A DNA stretch of 36,519 nucleotides from positions 33,074 through 69,592 of the forward strand of contig PBLQ01000009.1 in assembly GCA_002721815.1 (NCBI GenBank), written 5' to 3'. Shown piece by piece: positions 24,305 to 32,360 of this stretch. Numbering within the stretch: the stretch's first letter is position 1; the number at the start of each line of letters is the position of its first letter. Below the pieces are notes generated by a model. It searched no databases. It was given only the letters and a program-made list of their open reading frames with translations, and was not told the origin of the DNA. Origin of the DNA: Myxococcales bacterium. GTDB taxonomy: Bacteria; Myxococcota; UBA727; GCA-2721815. The position numbers and the translations under genes are program-made.

Positions 24305-24536
24305 GTAGCACTCCGATGCATGAAATGGTTCTGAAAGCCTAAAACGACCGGGCATCACAGTTCAAGGCGGGTTTTCAATGTTCATTTTCAGGGGTTTAAG
24401 CATTGTTCTGACACGGTTGATACCCACCCCAAAAGGTATCTTCGGTGAGATTCGTAGGCTGCGGGTTTTAAAATCCGGTCAGCTTTTACAAGCATGCGCT
24501 TTTTGTTAGTGTTCTTAGGCTTTTCAGGAGGCAAAT
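24305..24536. promoter_or_regulatory. Divergent intergenic region between metalloprotease and lipoprotein operon
   Basis: The 232 bp between two divergent starts must hold both promoters. No convincing -35/-10 pair was found on either strand. A similar motif, GTT(C)TTAGGCTTT(T)CAG, occurs on the minus strand at 24331-24345 and on the plus strand at 24511-24527, each upstream of its own gene but at different distances. The plus-strand gene has a strong ribosome-binding site, AGGAGG, at 24525-24530. Confidence 0.45.
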
Positions 24537-27122
24537 ATGAATCTTAGAACCGGCTTTTCATCTCTGTTCGCAATTTTAGGTTTGGCCCTCATTGGGTGTC
24601 CGGCAGGCGTGCAAGATCCAGAGGGCGGCTCTACCGCCGCTGATGGAGGTTCCATCGATGAAAGCATCGAAAACCCCGAAAGCCCCATTTTTTACGACAT
24701 CGATCTCGAAACCACCGTGAACCCCAAAAACCAGGCCTCGGGCGATGATGATGTGGAGACCATTCGCCCCTACCTCCGACTGAAGATGAATACCGCCGGC
24801 ACCATCGAAACTTCAGATCCCATCACCTGGGAAAACTGCCGTTTGCTCTTTTTACTGGGGCCCGAGGAGATGCCCGAAGAAGGTGCGGAACTCAGCTATG
24901 ACGCCGTGGTCGCCAGTTATACCTTGCCGACGCTCGAGGAAGCCAGCGAGACCATCACCTTGGATGAGAGCACCACAGGCATCATCACTCACGATATCGA
25001 ACCAGGTCGCTATAACATTTGGCACAAGGTGGAATGTGGCGTGGGAGTCACCGTCCACGAAGAAGATGACGAACAAGAAGATGCTGATGAGGATGCTGAA
25101 CCGGAAACCTTTCTGGCCGAAAACGCCTCCATCAGCGACACCACTGTGGAGGTGACCGAACCGTCTGAAGCCATGATCTTCGAAGAGTTCCACTTGTCCA
25201 CTGAGGTGCTGGTGGTGAATCTGCTGCGCAACGAAGCGGTGATGGCCCACCCCGACAATCCGGAACAACGCATCTACCAACCCCCTCACGCCAGACGTCC
25301 CATTTTGGACAAACCTTTGATTTCGATATCCACCGCCGTGACCCAAGCCGGTATCAAACCTGATATGGATGCACCCGCATTGCCAGAGGGTCATCACCTC
25401 GATTGGAACTTCACCCTTGAATTAGTAGACGAGCACCGACCTGAAGGCCTTCCGGGCCCAGTGAAGTTTCAGCTGTCTTGCAAAGACCGCGCACTTTCCG
25501 AAAATGGCAACCGCGTGGATGGCCGGGTCACCTTTCCAGCCGTGAGCTTCCCGCATCAAGGCGGAACTGCACATTACCATTGCGATGCCCAGGTGGCCCC
25601 ACCTGCTATCTTGCCGGCCGACGCCCCCATCGACCCCTTGGCCGATTTTGCCAATGTTCATTCAGATCTTTTCGATCTCAACGCCCAAATGGATTACGAA
25701 TATCCCGACGACAATCGCCGCAATGGCTGGTGGGCGGTCTCGGTGTGCATGGAGCACTGGGAAAACATCGGCACCCCTGAAAACCCTGAGAAACAATTTT
25801 TTCGTAAACGCTGCGCCAAAAAACGACTCTACGTCACCAAAAGTGACAACTTTAGAGTCCGAGGCGATGCCGAAGGCCCCAGAGAGAACGGGCCTGGTGA
25901 CCGCCCCAACCCTGACGACACCTCCGATGACGGTCAAGACGAGCGTCAGGAACAGCCCATCGATGAAGACCTTTTTAAAAGCACGTCCACCCTTTTTGGC
26001 GTGAGCGAAACATTCGCCGACCCCAGCAGCGGTGACAACCAACTCAAGGCTGATTTCGAAGCCGGCGTCCAAGCCGTCGATGACGATGACATGCAGGGCT
26101 TCCGCATCGGCGCGGGTGGTGAAGCTTATCTCGACCTACTGGATGGAGCTCTAGAGGTCAGCCTGGTGGCGGGGAGTCTTTGGGCGGGCTACGATGTGGA
26201 TGACGAGAGTGGCTATTACGAAGCAGGTTTAGAGGTTTTTGAATCAGACGTGTTTGATGAATCTTCAAGCAACGATATCGAATTGAGCATCGAAGAATCC
26301 GCCTCCTACAGTTACACCTACAGCCTCTCCTACGGTATTTTAGGCATCATCACCATCAACTTTGATATGGGCTTTGGGGCCAGCGCTGGGTTTGAAGCCG
26401 GTATCACCCTCGAAGTTGACAGCGATGTGGACAGTGCAGATGCCAATTGCATGCCGGGTGAAGATGAGGTTACCGTGATCGGTCGCGCAGGCCCAGTGGC
26501 CGGCATGTCGGCCTCTATTGGGGTTTCGGTGACCGTGCTTTTCTGGCAAGGCGGGGTTGAAGCGACGCTCAACATTATCGAAGCCTACGTAGGACCAGAA
26601 CTTGATGTGGGCGCTTGTCTCATCACCGAAAATAACACGGTGGAGGGCTTTTACCTCTTTTCAGGGGTCTGGTTCGGCGTCGAAATCGAGGTGCTCTCCG
26701 GCGATATCGAAGCATACGTGAAGTGGGTCTGGTGGTGTGGCGGGGGTACCATCTGGTCGGGTACATTATATGAGTTCGACGGTATCACCTTTACCTACGA
26801 TTTGCTCGATGAAGAGTTTGATCTGAATGGCACCAGCACCTGTGGCAACCAACTCGACGTATTTAACGATGATGCGCGCGGCTATGCCTTTATGAAAGGC
26901 GTCAAGTGCAGCTCTTTGTCGGGTGCTGGATCGCTCATCACGAACACGTCTATTTCGGACATGCTTGAAACCTGTGAGGCCGACAGCGATTGCGTGGGCT
27001 TTAACTTCAACCACACCAACAACAAAGGCAAAACCTTCACCGGTTGCAGCAGTTCCAGTAACTCCTCCAACCACATCACCGTGATGGCCACCGATTCTTG
27101 CAGCGCTTCGGTTTTCGATTGA
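24537..27122 (+). CDS. Large lipoprotein with C-terminal PAN/Apple-like Cys segment
   Basis: An 861-residue predicted lipoprotein with leader lipobox LIGC (Cys21, Pro at +2). AGGAGG is placed 6 nt before the ATG, the strongest ribosome-binding site in the window. Residues about 25-240 are acidic and beta-rich. Residues about 250-460 contain paired Cys and end in a cluster of Arg, Asp and Glu. Residues about 485-745 are Gly/aromatic-rich alternating beta sequence (for example ITINFDMGFGASAGFEAGI). The last about 85 residues have the spacing ETCEADSDCVGFNF seen in PAN/Apple-like modules. I do not recognise the central part. It is the first gene of a tight three-gene set: the next start is 19 nt after its stop, followed by an Omp85 gene. 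A role as surface cargo or partner of that module is inferred from context only. Confidence 0.85.
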   Translation: MNLRTGFSSLFAILGLALIGCPAGVQDPEGGSTAADGGSIDESIENPESPIFYDIDLETTVNPKNQASGDDDVETIRPYLRLKMNTAGTIETSDPITWENCRLLFLLGPEEMPEEGAELSYDAVVASYTLPTLEEASETITLDESTTGIITHDIEPGRYNIWHKVECGVGVTVHEEDDEQEDADEDAEPETFLAENASISDTTVEVTEPSEAMIFEEFHLSTEVLVVNLLRNEAVMAHPDNPEQRIYQPPHARRPILDKPLISISTAVTQAGIKPDMDAPALPEGHHLDWNFTLELVDEHRPEGLPGPVKFQLSCKDRALSENGNRVDGRVTFPAVSFPHQGGTAHYHCDAQVAPPAILPADAPIDPLADFANVHSDLFDLNAQMDYEYPDDNRRNGWWAVSVCMEHWENIGTPENPEKQFFRKRCAKKRLYVTKSDNFRVRGDAEGPRENGPGDRPNPDDTSDDGQDERQEQPIDEDLFKSTSTLFGVSETFADPSSGDNQLKADFEAGVQAVDDDDMQGFRIGAGGEAYLDLLDGALEVSLVAGSLWAGYDVDDESGYYEAGLEVFESDVFDESSSNDIELSIEESASYSYTYSLSYGILGIITINFDMGFGASAGFEAGITLEVDSDVDSADANCMPGEDEVTVIGRAGPVAGMSASIGVSVTVLFWQGGVEATLNIIEAYVGPELDVGACLITENNTVEGFYLFSGVWFGVEIEVLSGDIEAYVKWVWWCGGGTIWSGTLYEFDGITFTYDLLDEEFDLNGTSTCGNQLDVFNDDARGYAFMKGVKCSSLSGAGSLITNTSISDMLETCEADSDCVGFNFNHTNNKGKTFTGCSSSSNSSNHITVMATDSCSASVFD

Positions 27123-27141
27123 TAACGACGGAGCGTTTGAC

Positions 27142-29037
27142 TTGAACAAAAAAATGCTAGGAGCCCTGGCCCTTTTGGGCCTCATTGGGGTCGCGGTTTA
27201 TTTGGCGCAAACCACGGCTCCAACGCCCTTACCCCAAAACACCTCAGGCTGTCAGTTTGACGCCCAAGATGCCCTGCTGTTCTCGTTTTCGCAAAAAGGA
27301 GAAACCCGGCAAAACCAACAAGCCTTGGGGCAAAAGAGTGGCTTTCCAACCCCTTCCGGCACCACACAGAACGACGTGCAACTTCAGGGTCAGATGTTGT
27401 GGGAAGTGACCCAGCCACAGGGTAAGGGGTGGCGCATCCATGCACAAATGCAAAATTTCACCCTGACCCACAGCGGTGATGGCCAAGCCCAAGACCTCGA
27501 AACACAAAAACGCATGCTGCAAGAACCCTTTGCTTTAGACATGGACCGCCGTTGCCGTTTTGTGCAGTTTGGTTTTCAAACCTCGGTCACAACAGAGGTC
27601 CGACAAATGCTCCGTGGTCTTTTACAAAACATGGAATTTGTTTTGCCCCAAAAAAAGCCAGTCCCGGCTCAATGGCGCGTGAAGCAAAACCATGCCTTGG
27701 GACAATACGTGGGCGTCTATCAATCCAATAATGGCGGTTTAAATTTGGAGCGCGCCAAAGAACTGGCCCCATCGGCCCACGAAAAAACGGCGCTCCGCAA
27801 ACTTCAACTCAAACCCCAACTCAATAAAACGCAAATGACAGTGGCGCGAGATGCCAATGGCAAGTGGGCCCAAAGCATCAAGGGCCTTGAAGAGATGCAG
27901 TTGTTTATGGGCAGCACCGAAATGGCCCATATGCGATACGAGTACGAACTCATACGAGAAAAAATCTATAAGCACCAAAACAGCATCGACTTTAAACGCA
28001 GCGTACAATGGCTCAACGCCAAACAAGGACAAGCCGTACAAAACAAACCAATGGACCTGAGCGCCCTCACCGCGCGGGTGCCCAAAATGCCCTATGAGGC
28101 CCTGCTCACGCGCGTCCAACAGCTCATCGACCAAAAAGACTACAATGCCGTGTGGCAGTTCTTAGCGCTTTATTTCAAAGCCCATCCCGAGGTGATTGCC
28201 ACTTTCATGGCCGACATCAAAGCAGGTAAATTGGCCGATGCCTTAGAAAGCTGGGCCATCATGGCCATGGGCAAAGCAGATGTGCCCGAAGGCTACCAAG
28301 CGTTGCGTACGTTACTGCAAGACGACACCTATCCCCACCGGTCGCGCTATCGGGGCGTGGTGGCCCATTTGAACATGGAAAACATCAAGCAAAAAAACCT
28401 CGAGGCGCTGATGACACTCTCCAATGGCTGGACCGAGGCCGGTCAAGGCAAACCGCAGGTGCTCGCAAGTTCGGCACGGCACATGATTGGCAATCAACTT
28501 TCGGTGATGAACAAAAGCGGGGATGCCCGCAACGGCGATATGGCCGAAGCCCTCGAAGGCTGGCTCGACGAGGCCCAGCCAGGTTTTGAACAACGGGTCA
28601 GCATGAAGTCGGTGGGCAACAGCGGCGATGCCCAATTTTTTGAGAAGCTCAAAGACATCAACACCTCAGCCGACGACCGCACCCGCGAGGTGTCTTACCA
28701 TGCCATGCGCTTTATGGACACGCCCGAAAGCCACGCTTATTTTCTAGAACGCATCAAGGCGGAACCCAACGCAGAGGCGTTTAAAGAACTCAGCCAAACG
28801 GTGGCCGGTCAAAGTTTCAACGATGAGCGCGCGCAACTCATTCAAATGGTGGGCGAGCGCCTGTTGCGTGAACCCAACGCTGACATTCGGATTTACCTCA
28901 TCAACATCTTGGCCAGTGTCATTGAGCAAGCGCCTGAGGCCAAAACCTATTTGCAACAACAGCTGCGCCAAGAACGCGTGGTCAAAGTGGTGCAGCGCTT
29001 GGGTGAAGTGATGGCGATGGCTAACGCGGACAACTAA
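27142..29037 (+). CDS. Membrane-anchored protein with possible lipid-transfer-protein (vitellogenin/MTP-like) layout
   Basis: A 631-residue protein with one N-terminal hydrophobic anchor (about 6-22) after basic residues NKK, then a periplasmic body. Residues about 37-180 look like a beta-sheet domain containing the only two Cys, Cys37 and Cys138, a likely disulfide. It ends in FQTSVTTEVRQMLRGLLQNM, reminiscent of the RG-x-L-x-x-L-Q step in the N-sheet of large lipid-transfer proteins. From about residue 305 to the end the sequence is an amphipathic, HEAT-like helical array, including ALESWAIMAMGKADVPEGYQ. The two-part layout suggests, but does not prove, a vitellogenin/MTP-like fold; a generic HEAT-repeat protein is the alternative. 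The TTG start at 27142 is preferred because GGAG lies 8 nt upstream and the basic N-terminus is kept; ATG 27154 is the alternative. Its stop overlaps a downstream ATG in the Omp85 frame. Confidence 0.8.
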   Translation: MNKKMLGALALLGLIGVAVYLAQTTAPTPLPQNTSGCQFDAQDALLFSFSQKGETRQNQQALGQKSGFPTPSGTTQNDVQLQGQMLWEVTQPQGKGWRIHAQMQNFTLTHSGDGQAQDLETQKRMLQEPFALDMDRRCRFVQFGFQTSVTTEVRQMLRGLLQNMEFVLPQKKPVPAQWRVKQNHALGQYVGVYQSNNGGLNLERAKELAPSAHEKTALRKLQLKPQLNKTQMTVARDANGKWAQSIKGLEEMQLFMGSTEMAHMRYEYELIREKIYKHQNSIDFKRSVQWLNAKQGQAVQNKPMDLSALTARVPKMPYEALLTRVQQLIDQKDYNAVWQFLALYFKAHPEVIATFMADIKAGKLADALESWAIMAMGKADVPEGYQALRTLLQDDTYPHRSRYRGVVAHLNMENIKQKNLEALMTLSNGWTEAGQGKPQVLASSARHMIGNQLSVMNKSGDARNGDMAEALEGWLDEAQPGFEQRVSMKSVGNSGDAQFFEKLKDINTSADDRTREVSYHAMRFMDTPESHAYFLERIKAEPNAEAFKELSQTVAGQSFNDERAQLIQMVGERLLREPNADIRIYLINILASVIEQAPEAKTYLQQQLRQERVVKVVQRLGEVMAMANADN

Positions 29038-29114
29038 TGTGGAACCAAAAGTTCTTTTTTAGTTTTCTCATTCCGTTAGAGTGTTCTTTTCCTCCACCGA
29101 GGTTTCCGTTTCTT

Positions 29115-30485
29115 ATGAGTTGCCGTTTAAGCCTCAAAACCCTCACTCTGCTGCTGGCCACCCTGTGGTTCATGGCCCCCACCCTGGGCTGGGCCACCGA
29201 CTGCCCCTTTCGCCCGCTCGAAGGCCAAAAGGTCGCGCAAATAAACTTTGAGGGTTTGGTTCACACGCACCCCCTGGTGGTGCGGCGATCGTTGCTGCAC
29301 CGCAAGGGCGCTGTTTTATCCTGTAACCACTGGCAAGAGGAGCAAAGGGCCCTGCTGGGTCTCGATCTGTTTTCTAAAGTGAATGTGGTGGCCACCTCGC
29401 AAGACGAGGATGTGCACCTGACGTATGACTTTTTGGAGTTGCGTCAGTACGTGTTGTTCCCCGCCATGAAGTCCACCGATCTCAACGGGTTCATGCTGGG
29501 CGGTGGCGGCGCGGCGCTCAATCTTTTTGGGCAAGATATTCGACTGGACGGTTATGGCCGGACCAGCTTGGCCCCATTGTTCAACGCCACCGAATACATG
29601 CTCTGGGCCACCTCCCCTTGGTTGGGCCCTTGGCCGTTGGGCTGGGAAATGTTGCTCACCGGGGTGGATGCCATCAATCCTGGAAAATCATTTTATGAGC
29701 GGTCTTACGCGTTCGAGTTGGATATCTACCAAAAATCATTTCATCCCTTTAACTTTCTGTTCACGGCTGATGTCATTGCGCTACTTCACGACCCCAACAA
29801 CCAATTTTTTACCCCAGATGCCAACACCGCCATTCCCCTTTTTCTCTCAGACACGGGCTGGGATGTGGTGCCTAAAGTTGGCTTTGCCCTCATTTGGGAT
29901 GGCCGCGACCGCATGGTCAATCCCATTTCCGGACAATACTTAGAACTGCGCTGGTCCCAGTTTGGCGGTTTTTTGGGTGGCCCCGCCGATTATCAAGAAT
30001 ACCTTTTAGACTATCGTGGGTATTTCCAGTTGGACCCGGTCCATTATTTACAATTTACCTCGCTGGGCCAATACCGACCGGGCACCATGGGGGCTTACGA
30101 TTTGTATCATGTGGGTGGCACCAACAGCGTGCGCGCCTATGTGATGACTCCCATCAACTACGCTCAGCACGAATGGATCAACACCTTGGAGTACCGTTTC
30201 GCGGCCATTCCGCAACAAGACTTCACTTTTTGGGATGACAATTTTTATTCCGGCCTGCACCTGGTGGCGGGTTTGGATGCGGCGTGGCTGTGGCGTACGG
30301 ATACGGGAGACCCCTACCTCATGTCCACCGCTTATGTAGGCGCGCACATTCTGTTCCCCTACGTGGAGCGTGTTCGGGTGGAGTTTGGCGTGGGTGAACT
30401 GGCGGCGGGCCCAGACAGGTTTATCTGGGGCGTCACCGTGGGACTCTTTGAGAAAGCTTTTATGCAACGAGAGCGAATTCGGTAA
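29115..30485 (+). CDS. Omp85/BamA-family outer-membrane protein with one POTRA
   Basis: A 456-residue outer-membrane protein. It has a signal peptide (about 1-27, cleavage near GWA-TD), one POTRA domain (about 35-115, VAQINFEGLVHTHPLVVRRS through LGLDLFSKVNVV), and a barrel of about 340 residues. The Omp85 loop-6 signature is visible at 333-342 as VGGTNSVRAY; the usual VRGY/VRGF Gly is Ala341. The final strand GVTVGLFEKAF is followed by seven extra polar residues, so the aromatic does not end the chain. Family members insert or translocate proteins, or move lipids, across the outer membrane. With only one POTRA this is not a housekeeping BamA (usually five) and is a dedicated homolog. I chose ATG 29115 for its clean signal peptide; ATG 29037 overlaps the upstream stop (TAATG), adds 26 residues and remains possible. 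The stop lies 1 nt from the convergent AcpH stop. Confidence 0.9.
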   Translation: MSCRLSLKTLTLLLATLWFMAPTLGWATDCPFRPLEGQKVAQINFEGLVHTHPLVVRRSLLHRKGAVLSCNHWQEEQRALLGLDLFSKVNVVATSQDEDVHLTYDFLELRQYVLFPAMKSTDLNGFMLGGGGAALNLFGQDIRLDGYGRTSLAPLFNATEYMLWATSPWLGPWPLGWEMLLTGVDAINPGKSFYERSYAFELDIYQKSFHPFNFLFTADVIALLHDPNNQFFTPDANTAIPLFLSDTGWDVVPKVGFALIWDGRDRMVNPISGQYLELRWSQFGGFLGGPADYQEYLLDYRGYFQLDPVHYLQFTSLGQYRPGTMGAYDLYHVGGTNSVRAYVMTPINYAQHEWINTLEYRFAAIPQQDFTFWDDNFYSGLHLVAGLDAAWLWRTDTGDPYLMSTAYVGAHILFPYVERVRVEFGVGELAAGPDRFIWGVTVGLFEKAFMQRERIR

Positions 30486-30486
30486 C

Positions 30487-31077
30487 TCAGGCGAACCCCG
30501 CGGCCACCCACTCTCGGCTTTGCACCACCAAGTGGGGGTAAAATTCTTCGAACATCTTTTCCAAAGCAGGTCCATGTGACGCTAGGCCAGGAATGCAATC
30601 CGCCACCGGCGCCAAGGCAGGCCGTCGCCGTGACAGACCTTGAAGTGCACGGGTCAAACCGTCCACGTGGGCATAGCTGTTGAGCCAATCATAGGTCATC
30701 ATAAAGTAGGACACGCGTTCAAAATGAGGATTGTCGGCTTGTGTGTCTGCTTGGAGCGTCCCATAAATTTCATGCACAAAGTCCGCCAAAGGTACGGCAT
30801 CGTACGCCGCAAAGTTTTTGGCCAAGCAGTGGTCCCAGAACACGTCCAGTGCAATACCCGCAAACCGCCTTACATTGGGGTCGAACATCTTCTTGGCATC
30901 GCGAATCAAGGGGCTATCTTCGGTGTAGGCATCAATGCGTCGATGGAGCCGAATGGCTGTCTGAAGGTCGGGGGCATAGTCTTTGTAGCGGCTGCCCTTC
31001 ACAAAATCGCCCAGCATGGCCCCCACCAAGGACGTTTGTGTTTCGCGCGCGATGTGAAAATGGGCCAAATAGTTCAT
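30487..31077 (-). CDS. acpH: Acyl carrier protein phosphodiesterase
   Basis: A 196-residue cytosolic hydrolase of the AcpH/DUF479 family (E. coli AcpH is 193 residues). It removes the 4'-phosphopantetheine arm from holo-ACP, regenerating apo-ACP. Family features are the N-terminus MNYLAHFHIA, the metal-site region GAMLGDFVKG, AIRLHRRIDAYTEDSPL, and the DVFWDHCLAKNF segment. I chose ATG 31077 because it gives the canonical N-terminus and overlaps the stop of the lipase-like gene (ATGA); no good ribosome-binding site is visible, consistent with translational coupling. An upstream extension to 31152 would add 25 uncharacteristic residues. Its position after two secreted lipoproteins is unusual for a housekeeping enzyme. 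Confidence 0.92.
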   Translation of the reverse strand: MNYLAHFHIARETQTSLVGAMLGDFVKGSRYKDYAPDLQTAIRLHRRIDAYTEDSPLIRDAKKMFDPNVRRFAGIALDVFWDHCLAKNFAAYDAVPLADFVHEIYGTLQADTQADNPHFERVSYFMMTYDWLNSYAHVDGLTRALQGLSRRRPALAPVADCIPGLASHGPALEKMFEEFYPHLVVQSREWVAAGFA

Positions 31078-32360
31078 GGTGATAGGATGTCGTCCAACCA
31101 AGCAAAACACAAGGGATTGCCTGTTTGCACGTAACCCAACATGCCAAAACAAGTATCGGCGTGCGTGCCCCCTTCTACCACCACCAGGTCGATATCGGTT
31201 CCCGCGGCCTGCAGATCGGTGACGAGCTGATCGGATGCCGATAAAGGAACAAGTTCATCGAGCGTGCCTTGAAAGACTTTGAGCGAAGCATTGGATTCAA
31301 ACCCCACCAAGCGATTGTCTTCAAAGCCTTGGCGAAAAGCCGGAAACTCTGACAAGTCATCCTGCGTGAAAGCGTCGATGAGTTCTTGGGAAAAAATTTC
31401 TGTGGGCACCATTGGTAACACGTCATAAAGACCATTGCCTTCCATATCAAAAAGGCAATGGTTGTTGAGCAAGGCCACCATTTCATCTCGTTTGCCCTCT
31501 GCCCAACTGTCCGTATCGTCGATATTATAATGTTGATGCCAAGCGTAATTCACCAACGCATTGAATACCATATGGGGGCCTTCGTATTGCAAATATGGCG
31601 TCCACTGCTCTCGATACAGGCTAGAAGGTGCCACGGCCCCAAAGCCCATAATGGGCAGTTCTGGCGCGTAGGTGGCATGGAGTTCTGCCGCGGCCAAAGT
31701 GGCGTGCCCACCTTGGCTGAGGCCCACAATGGCATCTTTATCTTTGAGCGGAATGTCCAACAGTGCCATTAAGTGACGCGTGGCTCGTAACCCATCCAAA
31801 CTGGCCTTCCCTTCAGATTCTTTGACCAAATAAGGATGAACCCCATCGCTGCCCAATCCAGGGTAATCCACGGCCGCGCCCACATAACCGCGCGCCCCGA
31901 AGGTACCCGCGAGGCCTGTCCCGTAGGCTGAAAATCCCGGCGCACAATGCCAAGCCACGCCTACCGTGCCCGGATTGTTCACCACCACAGAAAAACCGTC
32001 AGGATCTCGCGGTTCCACATCGGGCACCGTAACTGTCACCCGCGCATATCGGTTTTGCGTGGCGTAATACGCTTGCCAAACGCTGTATCCATTATCAATG
32101 GTTTGATTGTTTTCTTCGTAGGCCTGCAGCTCAGTCAGGCCCCAAGCGCCCAAAAAAGTAACCGAACGCAAACATCCGTCGGTTTCGCAATCAAGATTGA
32201 CATGTTCAGCAAACTGCGCAACCACGTCGCCTGCTTCGTTTGAGGATGGGCTCTCAGAGGGTTTGGTGGATTGGGACGCGTCCCCCACTCCGGTCTGACA
32301 CGCAGCCGTTAGGCTCGCCACAAAAAGGCTGAAGGCAAAAAGCGCACCGGCCTTATTCAC
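31074..32360 (-). CDS. Secreted alpha/beta-hydrolase (secretory-lipase-like) lipoprotein
   Basis: A 428-residue predicted lipoprotein with leader MNKAGALFAFSLFVASLTAAC (Cys21). It carries an alpha/beta-hydrolase fold of the secretory lipase (LIP) type. The catalytic triad can be read as Ser215 in GLSQGGH, Asp368 in TLDELVP and His400 in EGGTHADTC. The AVDYPGLGSDG strand-turn and APGFSAYGTG region are typical of the family. It probably cleaves esters at the cell surface; the substrate is unknown. The start is uncertain. GTG 32360 gives the best signal peptide and overlaps the upstream stop (GTGAATAA), suggesting coupling. GTG 32396 has AGGGAG 4 nt upstream but a neutral N-terminus. TTG 32414 is the longest option. 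It ends overlapping the AcpH start. Confidence 0.87.
   Translation of the reverse strand: MNKAGALFAFSLFVASLTAACQTGVGDASQSTKPSESPSSNEAGDVVAQFAEHVNLDCETDGCLRSVTFLGAWGLTELQAYEENNQTIDNGYSVWQAYYATQNRYARVTVTVPDVEPRDPDGFSVVVNNPGTVGVAWHCAPGFSAYGTGLAGTFGARGYVGAAVDYPGLGSDGVHPYLVKESEGKASLDGLRATRHLMALLDIPLKDKDAIVGLSQGGHATLAAAELHATYAPELPIMGFGAVAPSSLYREQWTPYLQYEGPHMVFNALVNYAWHQHYNIDDTDSWAEGKRDEMVALLNNHCLFDMEGNGLYDVLPMVPTEIFSQELIDAFTQDDLSEFPAFRQGFEDNRLVGFESNASLKVFQGTLDELVPLSASDQLVTDLQAAGTDIDLVVVEGGTHADTCFGMLGYVQTGNPLCFAWLDDILSP

Noticed and set aside
23259-24308. Long plus-strand open frame (about 349 codons) opposite the metalloprotease repeats, with repetitive Val/Ser/Arg content
   Set aside because: It is antisense to the 72-bp array; the periodic sequence lacks stops in this frame. 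No ribosome-binding site or signal peptide supports it, and the minus-strand frame has clear domains.
29037-29114. Separate small gene between the lipid-transfer-like and Omp85 genes
   Set aside because: It is in frame with Omp85 and is only an alternative N-terminal extension; the signal peptide at 29115 is cleaner.
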